Shown piece after piece: positions 22,975 to 35,781 of a DNA stretch of 64,000 nucleotides (the stretch's first letter is position 1; every line of letters starts with the position of its first letter). Under the pieces are notes generated by a model that did no database searches, was not told where the DNA came from, and saw only the letters and a program-made list of their open reading frames with translations. The position numbers were made by a program, and so were the translations under genes. Source of the DNA: Lobosporangium transversale (Eukaryota > Mortierellomycota > Mortierellomycetes > Mortierellales > Mortierellaceae); contig NW_019029006.1 in assembly GCF_002105155.1 (NCBI RefSeq), forward strand, positions 62,001-126,000, written 5' to 3'.

Positions 22975-24217
22975 ATTAGTTTTTGGAGCTAATAATATAG
23001 TTAGTAGATTAAAGCCTATGGTGACTATGCCAAGTTCCACATCAGGCTCTGGTTAACTCATTGCACTTCAGCACTTCAGCTAGTCATTCTATGTGCTGGA
23101 GATCGGTGTTATCGTGTCATGGGTATTTATTTACCACAGGAGCTTTTTGAAGAAAGCATTATGAAGCTGTAAAACATCAATAGTACTCCCAGAGAGTTCA
23201 CCCTCATTATCTGTCTTTTAATCTGGAGCATCCATTTCAATCTGATAAAAATGTGTTGGTATATCCGACAAAATAATCGGATCGGCAGCATGCAGTTTTT
23301 GTTTACAAACGAAATTTGCTCACCTACCACGCGTATACTTCACTTTCCTTTTATATTCACTAAATCATTTGTGCCTTATACGTACTCAAGAAATAGACTG
23401 TCTTAACAAATACAAATGGGAATAGAATGATTAGAATCAGTGTGGACACACTCAAGGAGTACCTGACAACTATAATGCTCCGGCCTGGAAACGAAAGAAA
23501 TAAGATATTGGTAGCGCTTCCTTTGCGAGCTATTAATCTCATAATGACTGGCAAACGCGAGGATACTAGGAACATTGTGCCATGTATTGTCAGTAACCAA
23601 TATATCGATGATTATCTGCAATAATACCAACAGGAGCTGCAGCAATCGTCACGATGTCAATCTCTCATCTAACAAATATCTGAGCATCATTTAAATTTTT
23701 AACAAAGTTGTCGACGACCTTTGCGGTTTCTCCACAAAGCAGTTTCACTAGTAGAAACACGAAGAATGAGGATAGAGCAATTATGGTTTAATTTAAAAAA
23801 AAGCAGGATTCACGATCTGAAGCGTCACCAAGCCTCAAAAAACCAGAAAATGATCCGATCTTGCGGTTTCTGCCATCGTTTGTTGGGATATTAGGCCGTG
23901 AAGAAATGCAAAAGAGGAAAGCTCGAAAAACTATGTTAGATTATTCTATTCAAGTGCATAAAATGCAATTTATTTATTCTTCAGGGTCATATTAGAGACA
24001 ATGGTTTAAATAAAACTTAATGACAATATTTATCAAAATAACTAAAAAAAAAAAATAAAAAAAAAAAAAGGAAGCCGCTTTTATTTTAATAAAAACAGTG
24101 CTCCACAACGATTATAGATGCAATGGGCACAGCTTCTTCATGGGATAAACTTATATATATTATATATATTTATTCTATGCTAGCTGATGAAATGAAATGA
24201 GGTCTGTATAATTACAT
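22975..24217. other. 1.2-kb region without a supported gene
   Basis: Lies between convergent Maf (+) and MAPKK (-) genes. Several short ORFs (for example 23360-23645, -) show no family similarity and mutually overlap. AT-rich with A tracts at about 24040-24070. Could hold UTRs or decayed sequence. Confidence 0.5.
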
Positions 24218-25368
24218 CTAAACGACTTTGGGTGTCTGGGCCGTCGGACTTCCAAGATCCCAAACGCTTTGGATCCATGCTTTCATATTAACCTCTTCAT
24301 CTGAGCGTTTTGATGATTCGTCAATGAATGGATGGCTCATGATCTGCTCAGGGGTCGGTCGTTTCATGAAATCCTTAATGAAGCTAGAGGGGCGGATCAA
24401 AATCAAAAATGACAAAAAAAAATTTAAGCTTTAGTCGTCTTACCGAAAAAAAAAAAAAAAAAAAAAAAGTATTAATCATATTGCTCACCATTGATTCAAA
24501 AAATCCCTAAAATCTGCTGACCATGGCTCGTCCTCGGGCAAAGAGGGTACAGGTTGGTTGACAATGTAATGCAGAAGTTCAAAAGCGGCTAAATTTTGAG
24601 GGAAAGGATTTTTCATCTGAGCAATTTCGACCATAGTCAATCCTAATGACCATACGTCCGATTGTACAGGATACTTTCCACCCTGAATACGCTCGGGCTA
24701 AGTTTTTAAAGGAAAGGGAAAAAAAACAAACATCAGTCTTGGCTGATACTTCACAAGTTTGCAATGGCTAGTAACGAGATACTGCTCTCAATGTCTCAAT
24801 GTAGCCTACCGCCATGTAATAACTTGTCCCGACAAACGTCTCCGCCAGTGAGTTGACAAGATCTCCGCTAACGCCAAAATCACAAAGCTTAATTCGGCCT
24901 TCCATGGTTACCACGATGTTTGAAGGCTTCAGATCTATGTTATCAAAGAAATATATGTATATTAAATACCTTTTTTTTCCTACCTCAGGAAATAAAAAAC
25001 ACTTGGCTTCCAGAACGTAAATGATTTACCTCGATGAATAACATGGTGCATTTTATGCAGATAGACCAAGCCATTGAGAACAGCCTCGCTGATCTTGCCG
25101 AGAATGCTTTCCGATATTGTTTGCTCCTTTTCTGCAACACGCTTGTAAACGGCCTCCATACTTCCGCCCTCACAATACTCCATACAGATAGCTAACTCAT
25201 CATCCTCCATGTATGCGCCATAAAATGTAACAATCCAAGGTGAATGACACCGATCCAGTGTTTTTAGCTCACGCTGAAGTAGTCTCTGGAAGTCAGGGTT
25301 GGGGTCACATCGAACATGCTATTAAAAGAGCAAAAAAATAGTAAAAAGTTATTAGACATGTATTGGTA

Positions 25369-25399
<31 letters not shown>

Positions 25400-26019
25400 G
25401 GCTTTGATCCTTTCAATAACAAGGATGCATCCTAAAAGCATATGGAAAGTAAAGATAGGTGAAAGAATAACAAGACTCCACACTCCCACTTCATCCTGTA
25501 TGATTTAGCATACTTTGCGAGCCATGATGAATCCTGTGGGTACATGCTTGACTTTGCACACAGTCCCTGCAGAGCCTTCACCCAATTTCTTGAGTGTGAT
25601 CATATCCTCAGGACGAAGCGTATAGTTCATCAATGGGTCGGGTACACGGGTGCCTCCAGGGGTTTCAGGAATACTCCTAATCGATTGGGCCTCTTTCTCT
25701 CCTCCTGCATTTGTGAACTGGATCTCGCGCGCTGGGTCTCGAGGATTGCGTTCCAGGAAATCTATGAGTGGTCTCTATTATAAATATATATATATATATA
25801 TATGTATATAAAGATTGATCGAGTCCAAATAAAATAATATTAGTATTTTTATACATGGTTTTATCGAATAGTGATTATAATGCGCCTTCCGTATATAAAT
25901 TATAATCTTACACTTATTGCTGGCGCTGGAGAAGGACTGACAGAGTTACCGGAGGATGAATTAAGTTGCACATGAAGAGCCGGCTTCATCTTGCGTGCAT
26001 GAGAACGTGCGAGAGACAT
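24218..26019 (-). CDS. MAP kinase kinase, Mkk1/2-like (cell-wall integrity type)
   Basis: Dual-specificity kinase that would phosphorylate a Slt2/Mpk1-type MAP kinase. Six exons: 26019-25912, 25774-25514, 25318-25030, 24934-24810, 24697-24489, 24383-24218; 385 aa with all phases matching. Motifs: [17 protein letters not shown] (Gly loop), MARK (catalytic Lys), [11 protein letters not shown] (split by intron 3), [18 protein letters not shown] and [14 protein letters not shown] (activation loop with S-x-A-x-T site), [40 protein letters not shown] and the C-terminal [12 protein letters not shown] favour Mkk1/2 over Ste7 (which has TYMSPERIQG). The first exon is short and basic; a longer in-frame extension upstream is low complexity and was not used. 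Intron 1 holds a TA microsatellite. Confidence 0.9.
25783..25810. repeat. TA microsatellite in MAPKK intron 1
   Basis: Alternating AT over about 28 bp with one gt interruption, just downstream (in gene orientation upstream) of the acceptor of exon 2. Non-coding. Confidence 0.85.
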
Positions 26020-26381
26020 TGTGTGAACAAGTCGACGGGGAAGGGGAAGGAGGAAGGAGGAAGAGGGGTAGTAGTGTAGTGGAAGGAAATGACAAAAAAA
26101 AAGGAAATGCTGAGGTGGATTGAATTTGGAAAAGAGATGGAAAAGGACGACTCGGTGAAGGGTCTTCTTTTTTAGTTGCACAAGCTTCACTCGCACAGGC
26201 AAAGGAGAGGGGGAATTGGCAGTGGTAGGAGGTGATTGGAGGGGAATATTGGAAAGAGACAATGGGAGTACAAACAGAAGGATATCTCGTGGTTGGGTCT
26301 GTTAATGTTCAATAAATAATAAATCGATCGTTCGCGGGGAGTTGCCTCTTTCTCTCTTTCTCTCCCTCTCTTTTATTAATG

Positions 26382-26415
<34 letters not shown>

Positions 26416-29261
26416 AAAGATAATAATAACAATAATAATAATATGCTAGAGCAATGCAATGCAGTGCCGCAACGAATAAATAACAATGATACAAGCGATG
26501 GCGATGTGCGTATGTCTGTGGAGGATGTCGAGAGCGAGAGCAAAAAAAAAAAAAAAAAAAAGAGGCGGTGACAATGGCAACAAATTCAGTTCTCGTGTGG
26601 GGTACTAATTTTTTTTTCCTAATTTTGTTTGTTTGACCCAATCCAATTCAAACTATTCATCATGCAATGTACCCTTGGCCTCTTTAATTGCACACCTCTT
26701 TTTTATTGCACGCGATCCTTGTGCTGTAACGCGACGTTCTACTTGACTACACTCCGCCTTTTCTATAACTCTCTCTTGTAAACTCTCCAACGCGACCATG
26801 TGTCTTTCGTCCTCTTCCAATTAGCCTTGCATGGACATCAATGGAGAGTGAACTGGTTAAAAAAAAAAAAAAGAAATGCAAAGCTCGGAGACACTTTTTT
26901 GACATGTCAGTGCCAATCCGTGTCAAATATCGGTACAATTCTCTGCAGTAATGGATTATGACCGCCATTTTTAAGAACCTATTGCAAATAGATGGAGCCC
27001 TCCGATGCTAGCCCAAGCAAAAGTAAAAAAGTAAAAGCAGAAGTGGGAGAAAGATGTTACTAAGAAGGGGGACACCATGTCTATACCGGGCCTCAGACGG
27101 TCCGAGATAAATATAGAGCAAGTACTCAAGCTGCTCTTAATAACGCTCATCACTGGCAAAGAAGCCAGGGGTCCTTTGGATAAAGCTAGTTGCCGTTCTT
27201 CTTTATCAACTGCAAACAGAAGCCTTATCAAGATATCTGGCCCTCAACAAAGTCAATATTCATGATTATCAGCGTCTGCGCCGCCCTCATTATTCATCAC
27301 TGAACATTACGGAATGAAGACAGCAAACAATGTAAGTCAAGAACTCTATTTCTAAGTTCCTCTCACAATATAATAGATTTATATGATCTCAAGGAATTTT
27401 TTTTTAGCTTAATATAGCTCGTAGAGAGCAGTAGCGACAGGGTTAGCGTAAGCGACCTGCCAACCAATGTTTTGAGAGAGTTTCTGTTCAACTTTCAGAG
27501 CCAACATCCTGTGATGTCCTCCAATTCGCCCATTCGCCAGAGATTTATGAGGATGACTGGACTGGGCATATCACTTGTCTCAGACAAGAGGTGGAGAAGC
27601 TATTCCTTGTAGATCGGTTTCCTATCCTGCAGGATAAAAAGAAAAGAGAAACAAGAAAAAAAAGCAATGGCATTTTTAAAAGAAATGGCTACCAGTCAAG
27701 CACTGCCCAGCCTAAAAATTTAGGAGAAAAGGCTGCGCCATATTAGATGAAGAAAAAGCGAGTCATTACATACAACACGTAGGTCGTCAAGGAATATCGG
27801 TCTACATAACTTCCAGGGCTTTCAACAAGCAGTGAAGTTCAAATGCTTTGTTGGACCCTTATGGCTCCTGTAAATGCAGCAAGTTTCCACAAGCTGGCGG
27901 TAAATATCATTCATAAAGTCAGCCCTGGAAAGGGCATTTGGATTGCTAGCGTTGACTTGGGGCAGGCCATTATTGCAGCCAAAAGTGCTTAGGTCAAGCC
28001 CATTAGATGTCAAAGAACTATGAATTTCCATCATGCAGCAACAGGCCTATTATGAAGATATGACAGTGAACCTAGACATCGAGTGTAGGAGAATAGACAA
28101 AGGTATCATGCACGAAGACGCGTATTGTACATGAAAGACAACGATATCGGAAACAGGACATGGGTTGAAGCACCACCAAACAGACGGTTCTGTCATAGTC
28201 TATGTTTGAGTATCGCAAAGCAGTCGAGGCACAAAAATGAACAGGTCCTACCCAAACGCGGCATTTCCCAACAGAGGGTTGTCTCTTTCTTAGGATCGCT
28301 GGACTCCCAAATAAATAGACTATTCACAGGCGAATACATTGGCTCTGGACATGGTTTGAGATATATAAGCACAGGGTTCTGTCCAATCTAGTTTTGGTGC
28401 TTGGACTATCGCCTCACATCCTTGCATCCTCAAAGCCAAACTGGTCTCGAAGCTATGATCAGAGGGATATGCTCTGGTGTCTCATAACAAATGTAGACCC
28501 GACCAACTGTTGCAGTAACAGGTTTGTTGGGCGAATACACATGCGGTAGACTTGCGAGACAGCATAACACAGGGACGTAATGGCGTATGATTCGCACCAC
28601 ATCCCCACACCTCACTAATCTGCGATAACCGCTCTAAATTTGAACAAGTCTGCTCGATGTCCCTGGCAATCTTTTCTTTTTTAGCTATATTATTGTTTTA
28701 GTCTCATATTCCTTCCGTTTGCTTATTCAATTTCAATCGTACAATTTTATCTGCTTTCAATTATGTGGCATAAATCTGCGGAAATCACCATATCATCATG
28801 ACATCTTGACATCTTGACAATCAATGCTTCGTCAGAAAAATAAATAATATAAAAAATGACTTTTCTTCTTCGATAGGATGGATCAGCATCCAAGTAGCCG
28901 TTGAATGGAATATCCATGCGTCTTTCCTCTTCTTTTCTACAACATTGTTCACTTCTTTTCAATTTTTTTTTTGTTTTCTTATAATATTCTATTTATTAAT
29001 ATTTTTACATTTAACTCCTTTTTATCCTCTTTTTGTTACATTTTGACGACCGGATGGATATCAACTGTGGACCATCCTAACCGCCACCCCCTCCTTTCTT
29101 TCAACAACACCATCTCAACTCTGTGCATGTCCTACCATTCATTTCAAATATAACGGACACAACATACGCACAAACACGGACCTTTGTCGAGCTACACACA
29201 CGCGCGCTGCTGTCAAAATCCCCTTCTTTCACAATACAAAATAAATAAGAAAAACATAGTA
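26020..29261. other. 3.2-kb gene-poor region
   Basis: Between divergent MAPKK (-) and RhoGEF (+) starts. 26380-26415 is an A tract followed by an aataat-rich stretch; 26549-26570 is another A tract. In 27.4-28.6 kb, base composition is more balanced and the minus strand shows several short open stretches (28615-28430, 28034-27822) broken by stops, which may be a decayed gene; I could not assign it to a family. 28900-29250 is T/C-rich leader sequence of the RhoGEF gene. Confidence 0.5.
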
Positions 29262-31261
29262 ATGAGAGCCTCTATTGAACAGCAAACACAGACATCAATG
29301 TATAGCAGAAAGGATCGGGCTCGACAGAAGCTCAACGTCCCGATCTCTCGTATGCCTATAACAACGCAGAGTGCCAACACAAACACAGGCACAGGCACAG
29401 GCACAGGCACAAGCGCCAGCGCAATGATACCTATCCAATCATCTACTAATTCGACAGTGCCCAGTGGACCGTTCTCCCCCATTACAACCGCATCAATCAC
29501 AGGTGCTGTTGTTCCTGGCTCTAGTCCTGCCAGTGCTGGTACTGATGATGGTGCTGCATTTACATATGCAAGGAGATGGGACCAGACAAAAACAATGTTC
29601 AGAGAAGATACAAATAAAACTCTAAACCTTGCTCAGTCTATGACGCCAACAAAGGCAGAAGGTATGAAACAAATTTATGACGGCAGTATCGCTCGTCATC
29701 ACAGTGCAGTTCGATATTCACATCCATGCATGTAATTCAGAAGTGTATTTGATATTACTCATCTCACCAAACAACTGGCTGTGGCTGTTCTCGTTCTGTC
29801 TCCGTGGTGATGATTCCTCCGCTTGGTAGGGTTATTGGGGAATAGAAAATAGAAAAGAAAATACCGTGTACAGCCAACCATGTAAAAATGGGGCAAAGTG
29901 CACGTACGCGACCACCTGTCCTAAAATGGTCGCCCCTTTTTTTTGAGCAACTGACACAATGTCATTCTGATGAAGAGAAGAAAAGAAAAATAGGCACAGA
30001 GAGGATTGAGGGTGCTTGATAATGAGTATATTAACATAATAGTCATTGACAATCAACTTGTAGACATGAACTCACTTCATTAATTCTTTCTCATTCATTT
30101 GTCATTCCATTTTCTTTTCATTTCTTTCTTGACGCAAGAGAGTCAAACTCGCTTGCATATTTCCGTTCCTCGACAACCTAGACTGCCCAAACTTAACCTT
30201 CAAGTCCCTGAGATCAGCGTCCGATTCGAACCAGACAGTATTAGTCCTATCAAGAACAGCGATAACCACCATTGCTTCTTCAACAACAACATCACTACCA
30301 ACACTCCACTCTACACCGACACTGACAAATTAGTCTACAACAGCCGCAGAGTTAGTTGGAGTCCCTCCCAAGCTATCCCAGAAGGCTATTACTCGAAAGG
30401 ATTCACACTAACTTCCTTTCAAAGAACTGCCGATAGAATTGGATTGTCCTCGTTTTCTTCTACGTCTTCTCCCTTCTCTTCGACATTATCCTCTAACACG
30501 TCTTCACCATCCTCAGCCTCTTCTTCCACACCACTAAAGCGATCCAACACCAACCATCAACAGCGAAAAGAAACACTCAGTCCATTTCAGCGACTTGTTG
30601 GTCGCTCAAAGTCAATGAGAATTAAGGCGCCTGTGCCTTTCTTCATCTCGGCAGACTCAGGGAACAACGAAACACAGGTGCGGACGGAGCGCTTTACTGG
30701 GTTATACAGTGATAAGCAATATCCACGCGACCCTCCTAGCAAAAAGACTCTGGATCTGTGCGACTCTATAGCGGCTAACGCCAAGAAACTCGCGATAGAT
30801 AAGGATATGATGGTGAGGATGGATAACAGCTCAGCGGCGCATAGCTATGCTGAACAAGGCGTTGATGTTGCCAATAGCTCTAAAAACCGACCGAGAAGTA
30901 CTATAGATATGTCTGATGTACAGGCGGAGAGTTTGAATCCGATAGAATCAAATTCAGAACATTCCCATCCCACATCTAATGGCAACTTAAAAGCAGACAA
31001 AACTACCGCAAAAACGGAAATATCATCGGATTCCCAAAAGCCGAGCATTACTATCGCAGCAATTGGCAATGGACTCTATAAACCTTTGTGGAAGCATACC
31101 ATGACGAATCCTGAACAGATACGCGAGCTGGGACTGAGTCCTCAGGAAGTACAAAAGCAAGAGACAATCTTTGAGCTAATATACACTGAAGCAGAGTATT
31201 TGGACGACCTCAAGAGCATCCATAAGGTACGATAAAGCTATATTTCTATCATCCAGCTTCC

Positions 31262-31296
<35 letters not shown>

Positions 31297-33636
31297 ACGT
31301 GTTTTCAATGGTCCTTGTCAACTTTATACACGGAGAGCATCTGCTGAGCTATCTTTCAATAATGGAAATGTAGATTTTCGTGGATGAATTAAATGTCAAA
31401 ATGGCGGAGTCAAGGAAAAAAAAACGATTTAACCCTGACAAGTCAGATGTAAGGCTTTATGAGCGGCTCGCAAGACTACTGTCGCATATAAAAGACCTAT
31501 GGAACGGTCACCAATCATTGTTGAGAGTAAGTGATTGGTTGAATGACTCGTACAATGAAAGAAAGTCGTCTTCATGTTGTACCTTATGCTGACATACAAT
31601 TCAACATTAGTCGCTACAAAACAAGCAGCAGCAGGAGACACCTGTTGTACAAAATATAGGCAGTGTGTTTGAAAATGTAAGTGAGCATTTGCATAAGTCT
31701 AATGTTGGTGTTTTTCCTTGCCACTAAATGATCGCAACTAATTTGCCTACAATCCTCTGATGATCAACAGTTTTATATGTTTTCAATATATGACTCATAT
31801 TTTGCTCAATACACAACCACCTCACGAGACTTTCAACACATTATAACAGGGTCTTCTGAACTATGCATAATCATTAGAGTAAGAAATGTGGCAAAGGTGA
31901 TTGCTAGTTTCTATTGTATACTGTTTATTAAAAGAAACTGCTAACCATTGATTTAATTTTTTCATTGCAGCACTTGTTAAAGTCACCCAGGTGCAAATGT
32001 CTGACTTTGGAAGGAATTTTCCTCAAACCTATTCAAAGGTTACAGAAGTATCCACTCTTTTTCAAGGTAGACATCGACGATTGAGAACCATTGTCATAGG
32101 TGATTAAGTTTACTTATCCATCGTTGCATACATTAAATTAACCGCCTGTCATTTGTTTCGGTATTTCAAAGGATCTACTTAGCTTAACACCGCCGTCTGA
32201 TCCTGACTATGCTCAGTTAGCACAAGCATTGGAAAAGCATCAACGCGAATTAACAAAAATTGATGATCGGATATGGATTGAAGAGCACAATGAGATGCTT
32301 ATGGACTTGCAGCAACGCATTAAAGGCCTGCCGTCTGTAAGTCTTCTACTTGAATAACTACATTATCCATGTAATTAGTTTTTATTATACAAGCATCAGG
32401 GTCTGAACAAGATTATAACTATTGTTCTTTTGGATCAACTCCATGTCTATAGGGCTTTTCACTTGTCGAGCAACATCGATATCTTATTCTGGACGGGCCA
32501 GTACATCGCATCTCCGTGCGCCAACCTAACAAACTCGTATTCGGTAAACACGGAAAAGGCAGCAAATCAGAAAGCTACGCCACATCTCAAAATTACCCTT
32601 ATTACCACCGTCATGGCTCGTCCGAGTGGCGCGGGGACGGATTCAGGCCCCCGATCGCGCGTTTAAGCAGCAGTGATGACGACGATGACGACAATACCCC
32701 AACGCTGATTACTAGGCCAAGCCAGATGGATTATCATCACCAACATGCCAAACCAGCGTTTCCATCATCGACTTCGCTCTCTTCTGGCTCGTCTTCATCT
32801 TCAACACACTCTGCTCTTACAACACCTATATCGCCATCTCCGATTACTCCTATATTCAAAATGAAGAGTCGTGTTGAACCCAATTGTGAAAATCGTCAGC
32901 AAAAGTTTGGAGATGGATTATTTTATACAACTAGTCCGATTTCGCCACCTAATTCCGCAACTACATTGCATTCCTTGTCATCTACTCCAAGTCCGATAGC
33001 TATCCCAAATTCTGCAACACCAGCAGCTCTCTCGTCATTAGGGGCGTCAACTCCATCCAAGCAAGGCGTCGTTTCACAATTGGTCTCACAATATAGCTTC
33101 AATCTGTCATCCAGCTTTTCGAATTTGACAGGAGCAACCCATTCCCGAAGTATTGCACCTTCAGCCCTCTATTTGCCAGGGATTATAAAGAATTCAACGG
33201 ATTCTGAGGCAGAGTACCACGTGTTCATCTTCACAGACATCATATTGTGGACTAAGCGAGTAATGAGCCGATATCATCGTAAAGAAGGCGCACCTTGGAA
33301 TTTTAAACTGGTAGAGCCGATATCACGCTTGACCAGCGTTTCTACGACGTCTGAAGGTACTAATGTCAACCATTTTAAGTACAAAAGCTTGCTCTTAAAA
33401 AAAAAAAAAAAAAAAAAAAAATGAAGTATTGCGAAATAACCGATCCATACTCATTGATTTATCCAATAATTTTTATAGATAATATTTTCTTATGCACATC
33501 CGTGAACACAAGTAGTGCTAGCTATTTGGTGCGTACAGAAGATGAAATTGCAGCGAGGATGTGGCGAACAACAATACCCACACTGGTTCCATTCCATTGC
33601 TCGCGAAACATAAAAGATCGTTGGACGAAGAAATAA
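29262..33636 (+). CDS. Rho guanine nucleotide exchange factor (DH-PH)
   Basis: Activator of a Rho-family GTPase. Nine exons: 29262-29661, 30139-31226, 31374-31526, 31611-31676, 31771-31878, 31971-32066, 32172-32336, 32453-33356, 33479-33636; 1045 aa, phases all consistent. Residues 1-460 are Ser/Thr/Pro-rich with a Thr-Gly run near 46. The DH domain (about 465-690) opens with QETIFELIYTEAEYLDDLK (CR1), then FYMFSIYDSYFAQYTTT, and CR3 FLKPIQRLQKYPLFFKDLL, which is diagnostic. The PH domain starts RYLILDGPVHRI, is interrupted by about 180 residues of Ser/Pro/His-rich sequence, and resumes LYLPGIIKNS, VFIFTDIILWTKRV, ending at SYLVRTEDEIAARMWRTTI. Several introns contain A tracts. Which Rho protein it acts on is unknown. 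Confidence 0.9.
29384..29412 (+). repeat. Short acaggc tandem repeat in coding sequence
   Basis: About four to five copies of a 6-nt unit (acaggc) encode alternating Thr-Gly near the RhoGEF N terminus. In-frame unit length. Confidence 0.8.
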
Positions 33637-34261
33637 GTCATATCTTTGCAATCGAGGGTAATAAATAAATAAGGTTGTTTATACCTCTGCTTACATGAAA
33701 CAGCGTTATCATTTTTTTTTTGTTCGTCTATATTCATGCATCCTGTATCCCTGTATCATGTCATACATTGAGAAATATGTTTCGCAAAGTCTGTCAATAA
33801 TATGAATGATTTTTTTTACGCGTTGCAAATGAATTAGAAACGAATTATGACTACACAGCATATTGATGTGGATGTGTTTTCAAGTCTCTGTTTATGCAAC
33901 CACGCTTTCGCGCCGTTTTTGGTGTCTTGCCTTAGTTGGGCGCCAGATTCATCGAATAAGAAACATTTTTTTTTTAAGGTCTTGGAAATATTTGATAGTG
34001 TCACGGCTATTACCATTTGTGACATATAAAACGGTCTTTGAGGCATCATATAAATATATCAGTTCTGGATATACCTTACTTTTTCGCCTCTTTTTCTCAC
34101 TTCTATTCCATTCCTTAATTACTTGGCTCCTCTTACTTCTTACGCTACTCGGCAAGAAACGCTCGTCCATCTGGTCAACTTCCTACCTCATCAGCAAAAC
34201 CTTTTTTTTAAAGCTTTATCAACCAAAATCTAAAGAAAGCTTTAAAATACATTTATTAACT
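33637..34261. other. Intergenic and leader of the surface-protein gene
   Basis: AT-rich. The open stretch from 33863 that continues in frame into the next gene has no protein-like composition before the ATG at 34262, so I treat it as leader. A pyrimidine-rich stretch at 34080-34160 fits a fungal promoter. Confidence 0.55.
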
Positions 34262-35350
34262 ATGAGATCTTCCATGATCCTTGCTGCCATTGCGGTGGCC
34301 TCCACTGTCTCAGCTTATCAATGTCCATCGACCGTTGCAGTTATTAAAGCTTGCGCGTCCATCAATGTTGCCCCTTGTAGGTGTCTCTTTTATGACTAGA
34401 CTGGACACGTGCATAAAGATGTGTTGGATACAGAAATGAACAAGTTGATGATTTGATTTCAGACTAAAATTTGATCTGTTGTTTACGTCACTCAAGTGGT
34501 GTGCACCAATCCTAAAGTGAATATTGAGCCCTGTAACGAAAAGCAGTGCACCCAGACTTATGTCAATGATTATTCTGCTTGTCAATGTCGCCGCAGCTCC
34601 ACCGGCTTTTATGAGGTAAAAAATACTTTTTTTTTCCTTTTTTTTCCTTTTTTTTCCCCCTCCTTTTAATGAGTCTGTTTTAAAACATATTTCTTTCTCA
34701 AAAATATTGATATAACAATACAGAGCTCGGTTAATGTTGATGGTCTTCTCAGACGTTGCGGAGTGGCTGGGCTAATAAACCCGTATGGCGACCCATCGCA
34801 ATACAGGCCTGGTCAAGGCACCCAGACCTTCTCCCGTTCCTCCACTACTGGGGGTGCGACCGCCACTTCGCGCACAGCCGATCCCAGTGCCAGCCCTAGT
34901 GAGAGGAGTATTCTTGATCCCGTGAGGAACACATCACATCACATTTCGAAAGGAGCAATTGCTGGTATTGTCCTTGGACTTTTGGCAGCTACGGCCTTGG
35001 CTGGACTTTTAGGTTGGTGCTGGAGAAAGAGGCGTCATGATCACATGGCGGTCTATAATAGCTACCCGGCAGGCGCTGAAACCCGTGGACCATCTCGTAC
35101 AGTTGTGACCGAGAAAATTGAGCCTATTGTCGTCAAGACTTCTCCTGGCACTACTGGACCGACAACTGGTGGTTATAATACTGGTGCTACTACTTCTTCT
35201 GCCGCCCATAATCCAATGAACACCACAGCCACCAATAATTACAACACCACATCGACTCATGCTCCACATAACACAGGCGCTTACAACAGTTCAAATGCAG
35301 CTCCTGCCGCTACTACCCAAGGCTACAGCACCCAGCCTCGTACCGGATAA
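34262..35350 (+). CDS. Single-pass surface protein with Cys-rich ectodomain
   Basis: Three exons: 34262-34376, 34497-34615, 34724-35350; 286 aa. Residues 1-18 are a signal peptide (MRSSMILAAIAVASTVSA). The mature ectodomain has an eight-Cys-type pattern (YQCPSTVAVIKACAS, VCTNP, EPCNEKQC, SACQC, RRCGVAG), then a Ser/Thr-rich stalk, one membrane helix (GAIAGIVLGLLAATALAGLL) closed by WCWRKRR, and a Thr/Asn/Gly/Pro-rich cytosolic tail. This architecture recalls fungal wall sensors or GPI/TM surface proteins, but I do not recognise the Cys domain, so a role in sensing is only an inference. The first junction uses donor gtaggt after phase 1; the alternative donor two bases later breaks frame. Intron 2 has repeated T5-8CC units. 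Confidence 0.7.
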
Positions 35351-35781
35351 GCTTATTTAAAAAAACTGTTACTCTTTTCATAACCTTTTATGCTTATTTC
35401 CTAGTCACCTATCTTCATTATGTGTTGTAAAAAAAAAGATTGTCTAGTATCTCAACAATCTTTTCCCCCCACCAAGTAATCATAATGAAGTACAGTACAT
35501 AATAATAACAGTAATAATAATAACAATAGAAACGTTACCAAAGAAAAACGCACAGCCCATTTCCACTCCAACGCGATCTACCGCGCAATCAGCTTGCTCA
35601 ATCTCAAACAGTCACAAGAAAAGAAAAAAAAGGCTGCATGTTCATGCATTTTCTCATCTTGTTTCAACCAACACAAGCTCACTCTACCATTACTTCATCT
35701 GTATTATCGTGTCTAAAAAATAGAAAGAGAAAAAAATACCAACCTTAATCGCTCTATTCCCCTTCATTTTCAAAAAAAAAA
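35351..35781. other. Intergenic
   Basis: AT-rich 3' region of the surface-protein gene and leader of the cofactor A gene; aataataa-rich at 35500-35530. Nothing else recognised. Confidence 0.6.

Noticed and set aside
26020-26262. Longer N terminus for the MAP kinase kinase
   Set aside because: Low-complexity Phe/Pro/Ser-rich sequence, typical of a leader; the ATG at 26019 gives a plausible protein.
33863-34261. In-frame upstream extension of the surface protein
   Set aside because: Composition is not protein-like and it would bury the clear signal peptide starting at 34262.
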